Assembly (NCBI GenBank): GCA_023249645.1
Contig: JAHFCF010000015.1
Location: 1 to 59,931, forward strand
DNA length: 59,931 nucleotides
Direction of reading: 5' to 3'
Source: Elusimicrobiota bacterium
GTDB taxonomy: Bacteria; Elusimicrobiota; Elusimicrobia; UBA1565; UBA9628
The notes under the pieces are model-generated. The model did no database searches. It saw nothing but the letters and a program-made list of their open reading frames with translations, and was not told where the DNA came from. Both the position numbers and the translations under genes were made by a program. Below, piece by piece: positions 24,289-32,815 of this stretch (position 1 is its first letter; every line of letters begins with the position of its first letter).

Positions 24289-25458
24289 CTAGGCAGAGTT
24301 TTTCGATTCCGGGAACGGCTCCGCGCAGGCCGCACAGCCGACCTGACGCGTGATATGCACCGCCTGATTGTCGCGCAGATCCAGGATGGCGCTGTCTGCG
24401 GGACCTCCCTGGGGGCCGACGAGTCGCACCTGGGGCCGCGTGAGCAGTCCCTTATTGATCGCGACCACTTCAGCCGTCTCCCCGCTGGACAGCTCGACAT
24501 ACGAGCCCGGGGGGAACATCGTGAAGGAGTTCAGGAACGTCTTCACCAGGAAGGGATCGAACAAGACGCCGCACTGGCGCACGAAATGCATGCTGACGGA
24601 GTACGGCGGCAGGGATTCACGCCACGAACGCTTGTGCGCCATGGCATCATACGTATCAGACATGCCGACGATCTGTCCGCCGATGGGGATCTGAGTGCCC
24701 TTCAAGCCTGCGGGGTAGCCGGAGCCGTCGCAGCGTTCATGGACGAATTGCGAGCAATGGTTGATGCTGCGAGCCAGCGGCGGATCCGCCGCCAGGAGGC
24801 TCTCCGCGGCAGCCATGCCCAACCGGACATGCTCCCGGACTTCGCTGATCTCTTGGGCCACAAGTCGGCGCGGGACGCTGATGATATGCTCGAAGCGCGG
24901 CATGGCGATGTCATGAAAAAGGGCCGCCAATCCCAGGACTGAGATCTCGTCGTTCTGGGCGCCCACCTCGATGCCCAGGAAGATCGAGAAAACCGTCAGA
25001 TGCGCCATATGAAAAAGAGCTCCCGTCTCCTTAGGCTGCAAGGCCAGAGCCAAGAAGCGGTCGGGCTCCACCTTGATGGCGCCGATCAGCTGGGCGATGA
25101 GCAAGCGCAGAGGGGCCGGATCTATGGGCGCGCCGACGGCGCCGGCCATGACCAGGGTATTCGCCATTTTGACGAGTTCGCGATACAGGGTTTCCGGAGA
25201 AGTCGGGAGCGAGCCCTGAGGGGAAACGGGCTTGGCCACGACTGGAGGGGGAACCGGCTCACTGAGCAGAGGCTTCGGCGGAGTCTTCGAAGCATCCATC
25301 AGCGTGGAGTAATATTGAGCGAAAAGACCGGCTGGCTTGGAGGAAGTCGCCGCAGCCACGGGTCCGAGAGCGGCAGGCTGCGGCTCGACGGGCGCCGGGA
25401 TCGGCGGCGCCTCGGTCTGAGGCTTGGTCTGACGCCTGTAAATCTTGGAAAAATCCAT
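24289..25458 (-). CDS. HD-GYP domain protein (cyclic-di-GMP phosphodiesterase family)
   Basis: Start 25458 (MDFSKIYRRQTKP) is preferred over the longer frame, since upstream residues come from the AT-rich promoter region. The 389-residue protein has a Pro-rich N-terminal linker, then the HD-GYP domain: HMAHLTVFSIFLG, LFHDIAMPRFEH, HERCDGSGYPAGLKG and GMSDTYDAMAHKRSW. The usual HDIGK reads HDIAM, so the Lys near the metal site is lost, while the HD pair and GYP are kept. It heads the polysaccharide operon, 8 bp before Wza, which suggests c-di-GMP control of export. Catalytic activity is uncertain. Confidence 0.87.
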   Translation of the reverse strand: MDFSKIYRRQTKPQTEAPPIPAPVEPQPAALGPVAAATSSKPAGLFAQYYSTLMDASKTPPKPLLSEPVPPPVVAKPVSPQGSLPTSPETLYRELVKMANTLVMAGAVGAPIDPAPLRLLIAQLIGAIKVEPDRFLALALQPKETGALFHMAHLTVFSIFLGIEVGAQNDEISVLGLAALFHDIAMPRFEHIISVPRRLVAQEISEVREHVRLGMAAAESLLAADPPLARSINHCSQFVHERCDGSGYPAGLKGTQIPIGGQIVGMSDTYDAMAHKRSWRESLPPYSVSMHFVRQCGVLFDPFLVKTFLNSFTMFPPGSYVELSSGETAEVVAINKGLLTRPQVRLVGPQGGPADSAILDLRDNQAVHITRQVGCAACAEPFPESKNSA

Positions 25459-25518
25459 TTTCTTGCTTTTGGAATCGCTAATATAACATATAATATCGCG
25501 CATTTATAGAGTTTTATT

Positions 25519-28068
25519 GTGTTCATTTTAAGCTCCCTCCTCGCCATCGCGCATTTCGTCTGCCCCTTGCTGTTCTTCACCAATGTGACGCGCAACCCCT
25601 ATGTGGCACAGATCGGTCTTCTCAATATCTGCCTGGCCGCGGCCGCGGCTGTCTTCCTGGCACGCGGCTATTTTTCGCGCCGCCCCGGGATGCTCGCGCG
25701 CACGCCGTTGGACGCGCCATGGCTGGCCACCCTGGCGGCCTGCGCCCTGAGCTGGGTTGTTGCCTACTTCGGACATGCTGCGTTCTTCCGTCCCGCCATA
25801 GCCAATGAAGGGTGGCGCAACGGCATGTTCCTTCTGGTCAATTCTCTCGCGCCGTTCTATATCGCCGCATCGCTGCCGTGGGAGGAGGATAACGCCAAGT
25901 CCAGCATCCTCCCCTGGCTCGCGTTCCTCTTGGTCTGGGGACTGCTCTGGCTTCCCTTTCCGCTCTGGCGCACGCCGGATGGATCCTCCCTGAACCCTTG
26001 GCTGCAATCCTGGGACGGCTACGGAGCCCTTCTCTGGCTCGGAGGGATCGTCACCGCCTCCTGGCTCTGCCGGCGCGCCCGGGCCCAGGACTTCCTCCAT
26101 CTCGCCCTGGCCGTCGGCTTCCTGGCTTCCATCTACGGCGTCTGCCAATACTTCAACCATGAGTTCATCTGGCCCAACAGCATGAATCCCTACGGCGGCC
26201 GCTGCGTCTCCACCTTCGGCAACCCCAACTTCCTCTCATCCTACAATGTGATCCTTCTGCCGTTGTGCGCCGTCGGCTTCCTCGAATCGCGCGGCACGGG
26301 GACTCGGATGGCCTGCGGCGCCGTCTTCCTCGTCCTCGAGGCGGCTCTTTTATGCAGCATGACCCGCTCCTCCTGGGTTGGAGCGGCCGTCGCGCTCTCG
26401 CTTCTGGCGCTCTCACGGTCTTTGCGTCGCCGGATCCTTGAAACCCCGCGGCCCTGCGGCCTGTTGGCCGCGGCCAGCCTGGCGATGATCTTCTTATGGC
26501 CGCAGAGTTCCATGGCCACCGGCTATGCGCCCAGCGTTCTGAGCCGCCTGGCCGAAGCGAGCCAAGCCGCAAGAACCGGCTCTCCCTACAGCCCTTGGCA
26601 TCAGCGCGTACTCATCTGGACCTGCGCCTGGCTCATGGGCGCCGAGAACCCGCTGACAGGCAAGGGCTGGGGGCTTTTCGAGCTTTTTTATCCTTTCTAT
26701 CAAGGGACGGTCCTCCATGCTCTCGACCTGTTCCAAAACATGCGAACGCACGCCAATAACGCGCACAATGAGATCCTGGAGACCTGGGCGCAGACCGGCC
26801 TGCTCGGCCTGGGCGTCTTCTTCTGGATGTGGACGGCCTTTGCCGCCGCCGTCGCGCGCCGCCGCGCCCTCTTTGAGCGCCGCGCCCTGGCGTTGGCCGC
26901 CGCTGCGGGCGTGGCAGGCATGCTCACGGACAATCTCTTCAATGTCTCGATCCATTTCGCCGTGCCCGGGCTCCTCTTCTGGTGGGCGGCAGGCACAGCC
27001 ATGGGCAGCCCGACACCCCAGGAGGAACGCGGGGGGGCCGCGACCCGTCCGGTCATGGCCAAGGCCTGGACGCTGGCCGCGCTCCTCTTCGCCGGAGCGG
27101 TTTCCTGCAACGCCGTCCGCGTCTTCAACCGCGAAGCGCTCTACTTCACGGGTTTCAAGCTCCTCCACATGGGCAGGACCCCTCTGGCTGTCCAGGAGCT
27201 GGAAGCCTCACGCCGGTGGGGCCCGCCGGAGGTCAACGCTCTCTACGAGCTGGGAAACGCCTATGCCCGACAGAACCGCTACGCGGATGCGGACCGATTG
27301 TATGGAGAGGCCCTGAAGGCCAACGCAGGCTATGACGAGATCTACTTCAACATCGCCGTGATCAAAAATGCCAAGCTCGGCCAGTCCCAAGCCGCTCTGG
27401 ACTTCTACCGCATGGCCTGGCTGATCAATCCGCTTTCCGCGGACCTCTACAACAGCTTCAGCGCCGCGCTCCTCTCCGACCCCGCGCGCCACGCCGACGA
27501 GGCCCGCGGGCTGCTCGAGCGGGCCGCGCATTTTTTTCCCGAAGCGCCCCAGTACTGGTACAACCTGGGATATCTCTGCTCTCTGCAGAAACTCTGGCCG
27601 CAGGCCATCTCCGCTTATTCCCAGGCTCTGCTCCTGGCCCCCGATATGGGCGCGGCCGAAGAGGCCCTCAAAAAGGCTACGGCGGCTGCCGGAGGGACCC
27701 GACCGGCCATCCTAGACGGGATGGTCCGGCTGCGCGAGCTCCGGGCCCGCTTGAAACAGCGTGACTTCTCGTCGGAGACCCTGGACATCGCCTTGAGACT
27801 GGCGGCGCGGTTCCCGGAGATGCCGCAAGCGCGCTTCATCGCCGGAAGCCTCCTGTTGACCCTGGGCCGCGCCCGGGAAGCCATCCCCCATCTGGAGTGG
27901 ACCGCGGCCCGAGAGCCTCGATCCGCCCTGGTCTTGACCAACCTGGCCAACGCCTATCTGGCCGTCGGCGAAAAACAGGAATCGCTGCGAAGATTCCAGG
28001 AAGCCTTGCGCCTCGACCCCCGCAACAGCGCGGCAGCGGAGGGACTCGGAAGGTTGGAGCCGAAATAA
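25519..28068 (+). CDS. Wzy_C (O-antigen ligase superfamily) membrane protein with C-terminal TPRs
   Basis: An 849-residue protein with a GTG start. The first ~530 residues are multiple membrane helices with the ligase/polymerase signature NNAHNEILETWAQTGLLGLG. From about 540 on there are tetratricopeptide repeats (VNALYELGNAYARQNRYADADRLYGEAL and later ALVLTNLANAYLAVGEKQESLRRFQEAL). Wzy_C proteins transfer or polymerise undecaprenyl-linked glycans, and some are pilin O-oligosaccharyltransferases. It lies between the polysaccharide operon (divergent) and the pilus operon (same strand, 43 bp away), so glycosylation of pilin is an attractive but unproven role. A second polymerase for the polysaccharide is the alternative. 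Confidence 0.85.
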   Translation: MFILSSLLAIAHFVCPLLFFTNVTRNPYVAQIGLLNICLAAAAAVFLARGYFSRRPGMLARTPLDAPWLATLAACALSWVVAYFGHAAFFRPAIANEGWRNGMFLLVNSLAPFYIAASLPWEEDNAKSSILPWLAFLLVWGLLWLPFPLWRTPDGSSLNPWLQSWDGYGALLWLGGIVTASWLCRRARAQDFLHLALAVGFLASIYGVCQYFNHEFIWPNSMNPYGGRCVSTFGNPNFLSSYNVILLPLCAVGFLESRGTGTRMACGAVFLVLEAALLCSMTRSSWVGAAVALSLLALSRSLRRRILETPRPCGLLAAASLAMIFLWPQSSMATGYAPSVLSRLAEASQAARTGSPYSPWHQRVLIWTCAWLMGAENPLTGKGWGLFELFYPFYQGTVLHALDLFQNMRTHANNAHNEILETWAQTGLLGLGVFFWMWTAFAAAVARRRALFERRALALAAAAGVAGMLTDNLFNVSIHFAVPGLLFWWAAGTAMGSPTPQEERGGAATRPVMAKAWTLAALLFAGAVSCNAVRVFNREALYFTGFKLLHMGRTPLAVQELEASRRWGPPEVNALYELGNAYARQNRYADADRLYGEALKANAGYDEIYFNIAVIKNAKLGQSQAALDFYRMAWLINPLSADLYNSFSAALLSDPARHADEARGLLERAAHFFPEAPQYWYNLGYLCSLQKLWPQAISAYSQALLLAPDMGAAEEALKKATAAAGGTRPAILDGMVRLRELRARLKQRDFSSETLDIALRLAARFPEMPQARFIAGSLLLTLGRAREAIPHLEWTAAREPRSALVLTNLANAYLAVGEKQESLRRFQEALRLDPRNSAAAEGLGRLEPK

Positions 28069-28111
28069 ATCAGAAATGCCCCTGGCGTAAAATCTAGGCA
28101 GACTCATTCTA

Positions 28112-29890
28112 ATGGACATTTACATAAGGCGATTGTTGTGGACCTGCGGCTTGATGGCCTGCGCCATCACGGCCTGGGCACAGAATGAACAGGCCCTGAG
28201 CCATCAAATGAAAGTCGCTATCCAATTCTACGAGCAAGGCGATGACCTCAAAGCCATGGATCAGTTCATGGAGCTGGTGACGGCCGGCGATCCCTCGGAA
28301 AGGGTCATGGCCAATGAATATCTCAACCGCCTCGCCTACCGCATGAATCCGTCCGCCACGCCGCCCCCGGCACCTGCGGCGGCGATGTCGGCTCCCGCGC
28401 CGGTGCTCTCGCCGGCGCCTGTGGTGGCCGTGGAGCGCGCCGCCCCCGCCCCCAATCCCGACGCCCCTGCCACTCCCATGGCCACCCAGGTCGAGATCCC
28501 GCCGGTTGCGGCTCCTTCCCCGGCCCCGTCCGTTCATCCCTGGGTCGAAACCCCTGAGCCTCATGCCGCGCCGATGCCCGCCCAAACACCGGCCGCTCCA
28601 GCCGCGACCGTTGCGGAACCTCCGTTGGCGAGAGAAGCGGCGCAAAAGGAAAGCCAAGCCCGGCTGCGCCTCATGCAGGAGAACAGCCTCCAAGAGCTCC
28701 AAGCCTGCGATGGCCTGCGGATCGTCAAGAACGAGAGCAACGAGCTGCGCGCCATCGGGATCCCCAGCGCCATGCTTTTTTCAACGGGGGTCTCCTTGCA
28801 CAAAGGCTCGGGCAAGATCCTCGACGCCCTCACCCGCCTTCTCTACAGCCTGGGCAGAGCCCAGGTCTTCATCCTGCCCGAGGGCACGGTCATCGGCGAC
28901 GCCAAAGTCCTGGACATGCGCCGGGCCATGGGCATCAGCTCCTATCTTCTTCAAGCCGGGCTGGCCGCCCCGCGCGTCCGGGTCAATCTCCTGACCAATC
29001 AAGTCGACATTCCCAAGCCTCTCCAGAATTTCATGGGGATCCTCATCGTTTTTATCTATGATCGTCCCATGCGCTTGGCCGTGGAGAACTCGTTGGAAGA
29101 CGAGGCCGGCGGCCCGCCGATCACCCTGGGCGCCTATCCGACGGCTTTCCGGCCCGACAAGAATGAAAGCGTCTTCATCGAACTCTCCATCTCGGAGCCT
29201 CCCGGCGGCCTGCTGTCGTGGAGATTCCAGATGCTCCCTCCGCGCTCCGGCGCCGCGCAACCGGCGCCCTTGCAGGAAGCCCTGGGCAGCGGCCCCGCTT
29301 TCCATCAGATCGGTTGGAACGGCCGCCTCCACAATGTCGGCGCCATTCTGCCGGCCGGCCGCTATGAGTGCGTCTTGAGCGCCACGGACGCCAAGAACAG
29401 GACGAGGACGCTGCATCGCTGGATCGAGCTTCTAGGCCCCGCGGCGGCCAAGACGCCTGTCTTCATTAAGGAAAGCAGAACGCCGGCCAAGGTCCGCATA
29501 GCGCCAAAAAAGGCGAAGGCTTCCCATCGCCAGAAGCCCCATCCCAAAGCCAAGGCTGCCAAGAGTAAGAAAGTGACGAGCGCCCCGCGAGCGTTCAGCA
29601 TCGTTTTCCAGGCTGACTCCCATCAGATGACGCGGTCGGGAGAAAAGACTCTCGTTGCGGTGGCAGCAGCCCTCTCGGCACACGCCTCGGAGGACCTCAT
29701 CCTGAAAGGCTATGCGCACTCCTCGGAGCCGGACGCCGAGACTCTGGCCCAGCGCCGAGCGCAGATGGTCGCCGGATTATTCATCAACAAATATCAAGTG
29801 GAGCCCAAACGCGTGCAGATCCAATCCGCCGTTTCCGAGGATGTCGCCGATCGAAGGGTCGAACTCCGCTTCGAGGCGAAGGAGCGATGA
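28112..29890 (+). CDS. exported OmpA-like peptidoglycan-binding protein of the pilus operon
   Basis: A 592-residue protein with a signal peptide ending TAWAQ. A short helical region follows, then a long Pro/Ala-rich linker (about residues 85-170). A middle domain has YSLGRAQVFILPEGTVIGDAKVLDMRRAMGI, and a Lys-rich stretch precedes the C-terminal OmpA-like domain (FQADSHQMTRSGEKTLVAVAA; LAQRRAQMVAGLFI; ADRRVELRF). OmpA domains bind peptidoglycan. Its stop overlaps the start of the PilM-like gene (ATGATGA), so it belongs to the pilus operon and may anchor the machine to the wall, as FimV/TsaP-type proteins do. The middle domain I do not recognise. Confidence 0.75.
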   Translation: MDIYIRRLLWTCGLMACAITAWAQNEQALSHQMKVAIQFYEQGDDLKAMDQFMELVTAGDPSERVMANEYLNRLAYRMNPSATPPPAPAAAMSAPAPVLSPAPVVAVERAAPAPNPDAPATPMATQVEIPPVAAPSPAPSVHPWVETPEPHAAPMPAQTPAAPAATVAEPPLAREAAQKESQARLRLMQENSLQELQACDGLRIVKNESNELRAIGIPSAMLFSTGVSLHKGSGKILDALTRLLYSLGRAQVFILPEGTVIGDAKVLDMRRAMGISSYLLQAGLAAPRVRVNLLTNQVDIPKPLQNFMGILIVFIYDRPMRLAVENSLEDEAGGPPITLGAYPTAFRPDKNESVFIELSISEPPGGLLSWRFQMLPPRSGAAQPAPLQEALGSGPAFHQIGWNGRLHNVGAILPAGRYECVLSATDAKNRTRTLHRWIELLGPAAAKTPVFIKESRTPAKVRIAPKKAKASHRQKPHPKAKAAKSKKVTSAPRAFSIVFQADSHQMTRSGEKTLVAVAAALSAHASEDLILKGYAHSSEPDAETLAQRRAQMVAGLFINKYQVEPKRVQIQSAVSEDVADRRVELRFEAKER

Positions 29891-31533
29891 TGACCTGGGA
29901 GAGCGTCGTCGAACATCTGGCCTTCGGCCGCAATGCCCCGAAGCCCGGCCCCTGCCTGGGGATGTATCTGAGTCCCGAGGCCGTCTACATCGCCCAATCC
30001 CGTCTGGAGAAATCCGGCAAGCTCGTCGTGGAGCAGCTGGTGCGCATCCCGGTGCCGACCGCCCAGCAGAAGACCGCGGGGCCCTCCGCCACTCTCAACA
30101 CCGGCTTTTTGACCGAAAACACTCAGCTGGCGACCTTGATACGAGACTCCATGTCCCGCATCCCCTGGAATGCCAAGCGCGTGATGGTGACTCTCTCCCA
30201 CCAGATCGGCCTGCTGCGCTACTTCACCATGCCGGCCATCGATCGCCGCTTCTGGAAATCAGCCGTCCCCTTGGAAGCAAAAAAACACATCCCCATCCCG
30301 TTCGAGGTCCTCAGCCACGACTATCTCTGCGTCCCTCTCTCCCCGGACGCGGAGAAGCACCCGCGCCAGGGCGCGCTGATCGCCGTGACCCAAAAGCAGA
30401 ATCTCTCGGGCATCCGGACGATGTTCAGCAGCCTGGGCCTGGCTCTGGCCGGCATCGAAGTGGCTCCCTGTTCCGTCCTGAAACTCGAGCACGCCCTGCG
30501 CCCCGGCGCCGGATCGGCTACCGCACCGCTCTGCCATGTGCATTTCGAAGAGGGGATGGCCCGCATCCTGATCGCCGACAAGGGACTGCCGGTATTCTTC
30601 CGTGAGGTTTTCCTGGGAGAGGACTCAGGCATGATCGACCACCGCAAGTTGGATCTCGCGGGCTGCCTCAATTACGTCCGCAAATCCCTGATGGTCGACG
30701 GGATCGACACCGTCGTCGTCAGCGGCTCCTCGGCTCAGCTGGACGCCTGGAAGGAGGCCTTCGCCCAAGAGACCGGACTGGCGGTGCGCCCCCAGGAGAC
30801 AGCCGCGCTGCTGGGGATCAAGGACTCGGACTGGGGCGCGCTCTGCGCCATCGGGGCGTCCCTGCGCTTCCAGCTTGCCGACGAGGCGAACCTCGACCTG
30901 GGAGCGATCGACCGCATCAGCGAAGACGAGGCCACGACAGCCCGCGACATCCTGGCCGCCGCAGGCGCCCTGACAGCGCTGTTGCTCATCCTCGGACTCT
31001 TCAAAATGGGGCTCTATCACTTCCAGGCTCAGGCATTCAGGGATATCCCGCACAACGCGGAAATGGAGACCCTCTTGCGCGGCAACCCCCCCGCTATGGT
31101 CGATGAGATGTTCGCCAAGATGCGGGCGCAGATCGTTTCGACGCAGGATATCTGCGGCAACGGGAAAGTCCCCCTGGTCAGCCTGATCCATGACATCATC
31201 GACAGTCTGCCGGAGAATACCTGGCTGACCGCACTCGCCATCCATCGCCCCTTACAGAGAGCCCTCGCTGGGGCTAGCTCCGCCTCCCTGCAATTGAGCG
31301 GCCACGCCACGGCGCAGGACATCGCGCACGAACAGGACCTCGCCTTCCAGTTCCGCGACCGGCTGGCCCAGAGCCCGGTGCTGGGCCGCGCCTGGGCGGA
31401 CCTCAAGATGACGATCTCGCATGAGCCCGCCGCGCAGGAAGCCGGCGCCGCGCTCAACACGGATTCTTTTGCGCAGCAGGAGCGGCGCACGCAATTCACC
31501 TTGGATGGCCGCGCCAAGGCGAGGCAGCCATGA
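29887..31533 (+). CDS. pilM: PilM-PilN fusion, type IV pilus inner-membrane assembly protein
   Basis: In 548 residues, the N-terminal ~340 resemble the actin-like PilM/GspL cytoplasmic domain (GPCLGMYLSPEAVYIAQ; VMVTLSHQIGLLRYFTMP; VSGSSAQLDAWKEAF). A membrane helix follows near 353-375 (AAGALTALLLILGLF), then a PilN-like periplasmic region with coiled segments. No separate pilN exists before pilO, so the two usual proteins seem to be joined, as in GspL of type II secretion. It overlaps the OmpA-like gene and PilO by 4 bp each. It links the cytoplasmic motor to PilO/PilP. Confidence 0.82.
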   Translation: MMTWESVVEHLAFGRNAPKPGPCLGMYLSPEAVYIAQSRLEKSGKLVVEQLVRIPVPTAQQKTAGPSATLNTGFLTENTQLATLIRDSMSRIPWNAKRVMVTLSHQIGLLRYFTMPAIDRRFWKSAVPLEAKKHIPIPFEVLSHDYLCVPLSPDAEKHPRQGALIAVTQKQNLSGIRTMFSSLGLALAGIEVAPCSVLKLEHALRPGAGSATAPLCHVHFEEGMARILIADKGLPVFFREVFLGEDSGMIDHRKLDLAGCLNYVRKSLMVDGIDTVVVSGSSAQLDAWKEAFAQETGLAVRPQETAALLGIKDSDWGALCAIGASLRFQLADEANLDLGAIDRISEDEATTARDILAAAGALTALLLILGLFKMGLYHFQAQAFRDIPHNAEMETLLRGNPPAMVDEMFAKMRAQIVSTQDICGNGKVPLVSLIHDIIDSLPENTWLTALAIHRPLQRALAGASSASLQLSGHATAQDIAHEQDLAFQFRDRLAQSPVLGRAWADLKMTISHEPAAQEAGAALNTDSFAQQERRTQFTLDGRAKARQP

Positions 31534-32117
31534 AGAAGATCGATCTCAACGTTTACGTCGACTGGATCCAGGATGAGATCAAGCTCGTCGCGGCCATACT
31601 GGCGGAGAAAGGCCCGCGGCGCTTCCATCGGGCCCTGGCCCTGCTCTGTGTGCTGCCGTTAGCCGTCTATCTTTTCGTCTACGCTCCCGCACAAAAGAAG
31701 CTCTCCACGCTGGCCGCCGATCTGCAGACGGCGCGCACCGCGGCCGAGAACGCCAAGACCTACAAGGAACTCAAAGATCTCCTGGCCGCGCCTTACGCCC
31801 AGCTGCCATTGCCCAAGGACCGAACCGACTGGCTCTCGGACACGGTCAAGGAAGCCTTGCGCGCCGAGGATATCGTGCCGAGCCGATTCATGCCGCCCAG
31901 CGAGGAAGAAGCGAACAACGCCGTCATCCAGACCATCCACATCACCATGTCAGTCAAGTTTTCGGAGATGATCTCCTTCTTGGCCCGGCTCGAAGCGCTC
32001 CAGCCGGCGGTCTACATCACCTCCCTGGAAGTCGCCAAGCAGTCTTCACCGGCTCAGATCGGCCGCAACGAGGTCTCCTGCAGCATCAGCACCATCATCT
32101 TCATGGAGCGTTACTGA
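31530..32117 (+). CDS. pilO: PilO-like pilus assembly protein
   Basis: A 195-residue protein with a short cytoplasmic N-terminus, one membrane helix (ALALLCVLPLAVYLFVY), a coiled-coil segment and a ferredoxin-like periplasmic domain (TIHITMSVKFSEMISFLARLEALQPAVYITSLEVA). This is the PilO/GspM layout. It overlaps the PilMN gene by 4 bp and is followed by the PilP-like gene one base after its stop. PilO pairs with PilN to form the alignment subcomplex between motor and secretin. Confidence 0.85.
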   Translation: MKKIDLNVYVDWIQDEIKLVAAILAEKGPRRFHRALALLCVLPLAVYLFVYAPAQKKLSTLAADLQTARTAAENAKTYKELKDLLAAPYAQLPLPKDRTDWLSDTVKEALRAEDIVPSRFMPPSEEEANNAVIQTIHITMSVKFSEMISFLARLEALQPAVYITSLEVAKQSSPAQIGRNEVSCSISTIIFMERY

Positions 32118-32118
32118 G

Positions 32119-32799
32119 ATGACGACGAAAAGCACGGTCGGCTGGCTCATCTTGGCCTTCTCCCTCATCGTGCCGGGGATGATTTTCTATCAATGGTATG
32201 TGCACACGAACGATGTCCGCATGCATGATCTCAACGTCAAGGTGCGCAGCCGTCTGCCGGAGGGTGGGCCCTTCGCCATCCCTCCCAGCCAGAACAAGCC
32301 GATCACGCCCATCCCCGAGATATCCTCGGCTCCGGTCGCCGCCGCGGCCGAAGTGTCCGCGGTGCCGGCAGCTGTTTCAGAAGACAAGCCTGAGCCCCCA
32401 GCCCCTGAAGCAGCGGTCCCTGCACCCTCGGTCCAGGCCTCCTCCGCGCCCGCGATCGACTTCCATTCCTGGCGCGATCCGACTCTTTCACCCTATGACA
32501 AGATCCTCATGGAGCGCTTGGAGATGGAGAGGCAGCTCAAGATCCATGAGCTGCAAGATGCTTCACACAAGGCCCGCCGATCCTCTGCCCAGAAGGAGTC
32601 GGGGCTCTCCAGCATCATCAAGCGCCTCGACTTGCAGGGCATCGTCTCCAAGCCGGGAGGCGGCAACAGCGCCATCGTCAACGGCCAGGCCGTTCAGGAA
32701 GGGGATCTGATCGGCGAGGTGAAGGTTCTCCGCATCACGCCGCAAAAGGTCGTTTTCAGCTACAAGAACAGACGCTTTATCAAATCCTTGAACCAATGA
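32119..32799 (+). CDS. pilP: PilP-like pilus assembly protein
   Basis: The 226-residue protein has an N-terminal membrane helix (LILAFSLIVPGMIFYQWYV) and a long Pro/Ala/Glu-rich linker. The C-terminal PilP/GspC homology domain follows (LDLQGIVSKPGGGNSAIVNGQAVQEGDLIGEVKVLRITPQ). PilP is usually a lipoprotein; here a helix rather than a lipobox anchors it, more like GspC. It bridges PilN/PilO to PilQ. It lies between PilO and PilQ, 16 bp before the latter. Confidence 0.83.
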   Translation: MTTKSTVGWLILAFSLIVPGMIFYQWYVHTNDVRMHDLNVKVRSRLPEGGPFAIPPSQNKPITPIPEISSAPVAAAAEVSAVPAAVSEDKPEPPAPEAAVPAPSVQASSAPAIDFHSWRDPTLSPYDKILMERLEMERQLKIHELQDASHKARRSSAQKESGLSSIIKRLDLQGIVSKPGGGNSAIVNGQAVQEGDLIGEVKVLRITPQKVVFSYKNRRFIKSLNQ

Positions 32800-32815
32800 T
32801 CCGAGGGGGAACATC

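Noticed and set aside
25481..25500. Promoter with TATAAT before the Wzy_C/TPR gene
   Set aside because: The -10 hexamer at 25489-25494 is good and probably used, but no -35 stands at a normal distance, so it is not listed as a feature.
28373..28620. Repeat tract in the OmpA-like gene
   Set aside because: It is a low-complexity Pro/Ala linker, not a DNA repeat array.
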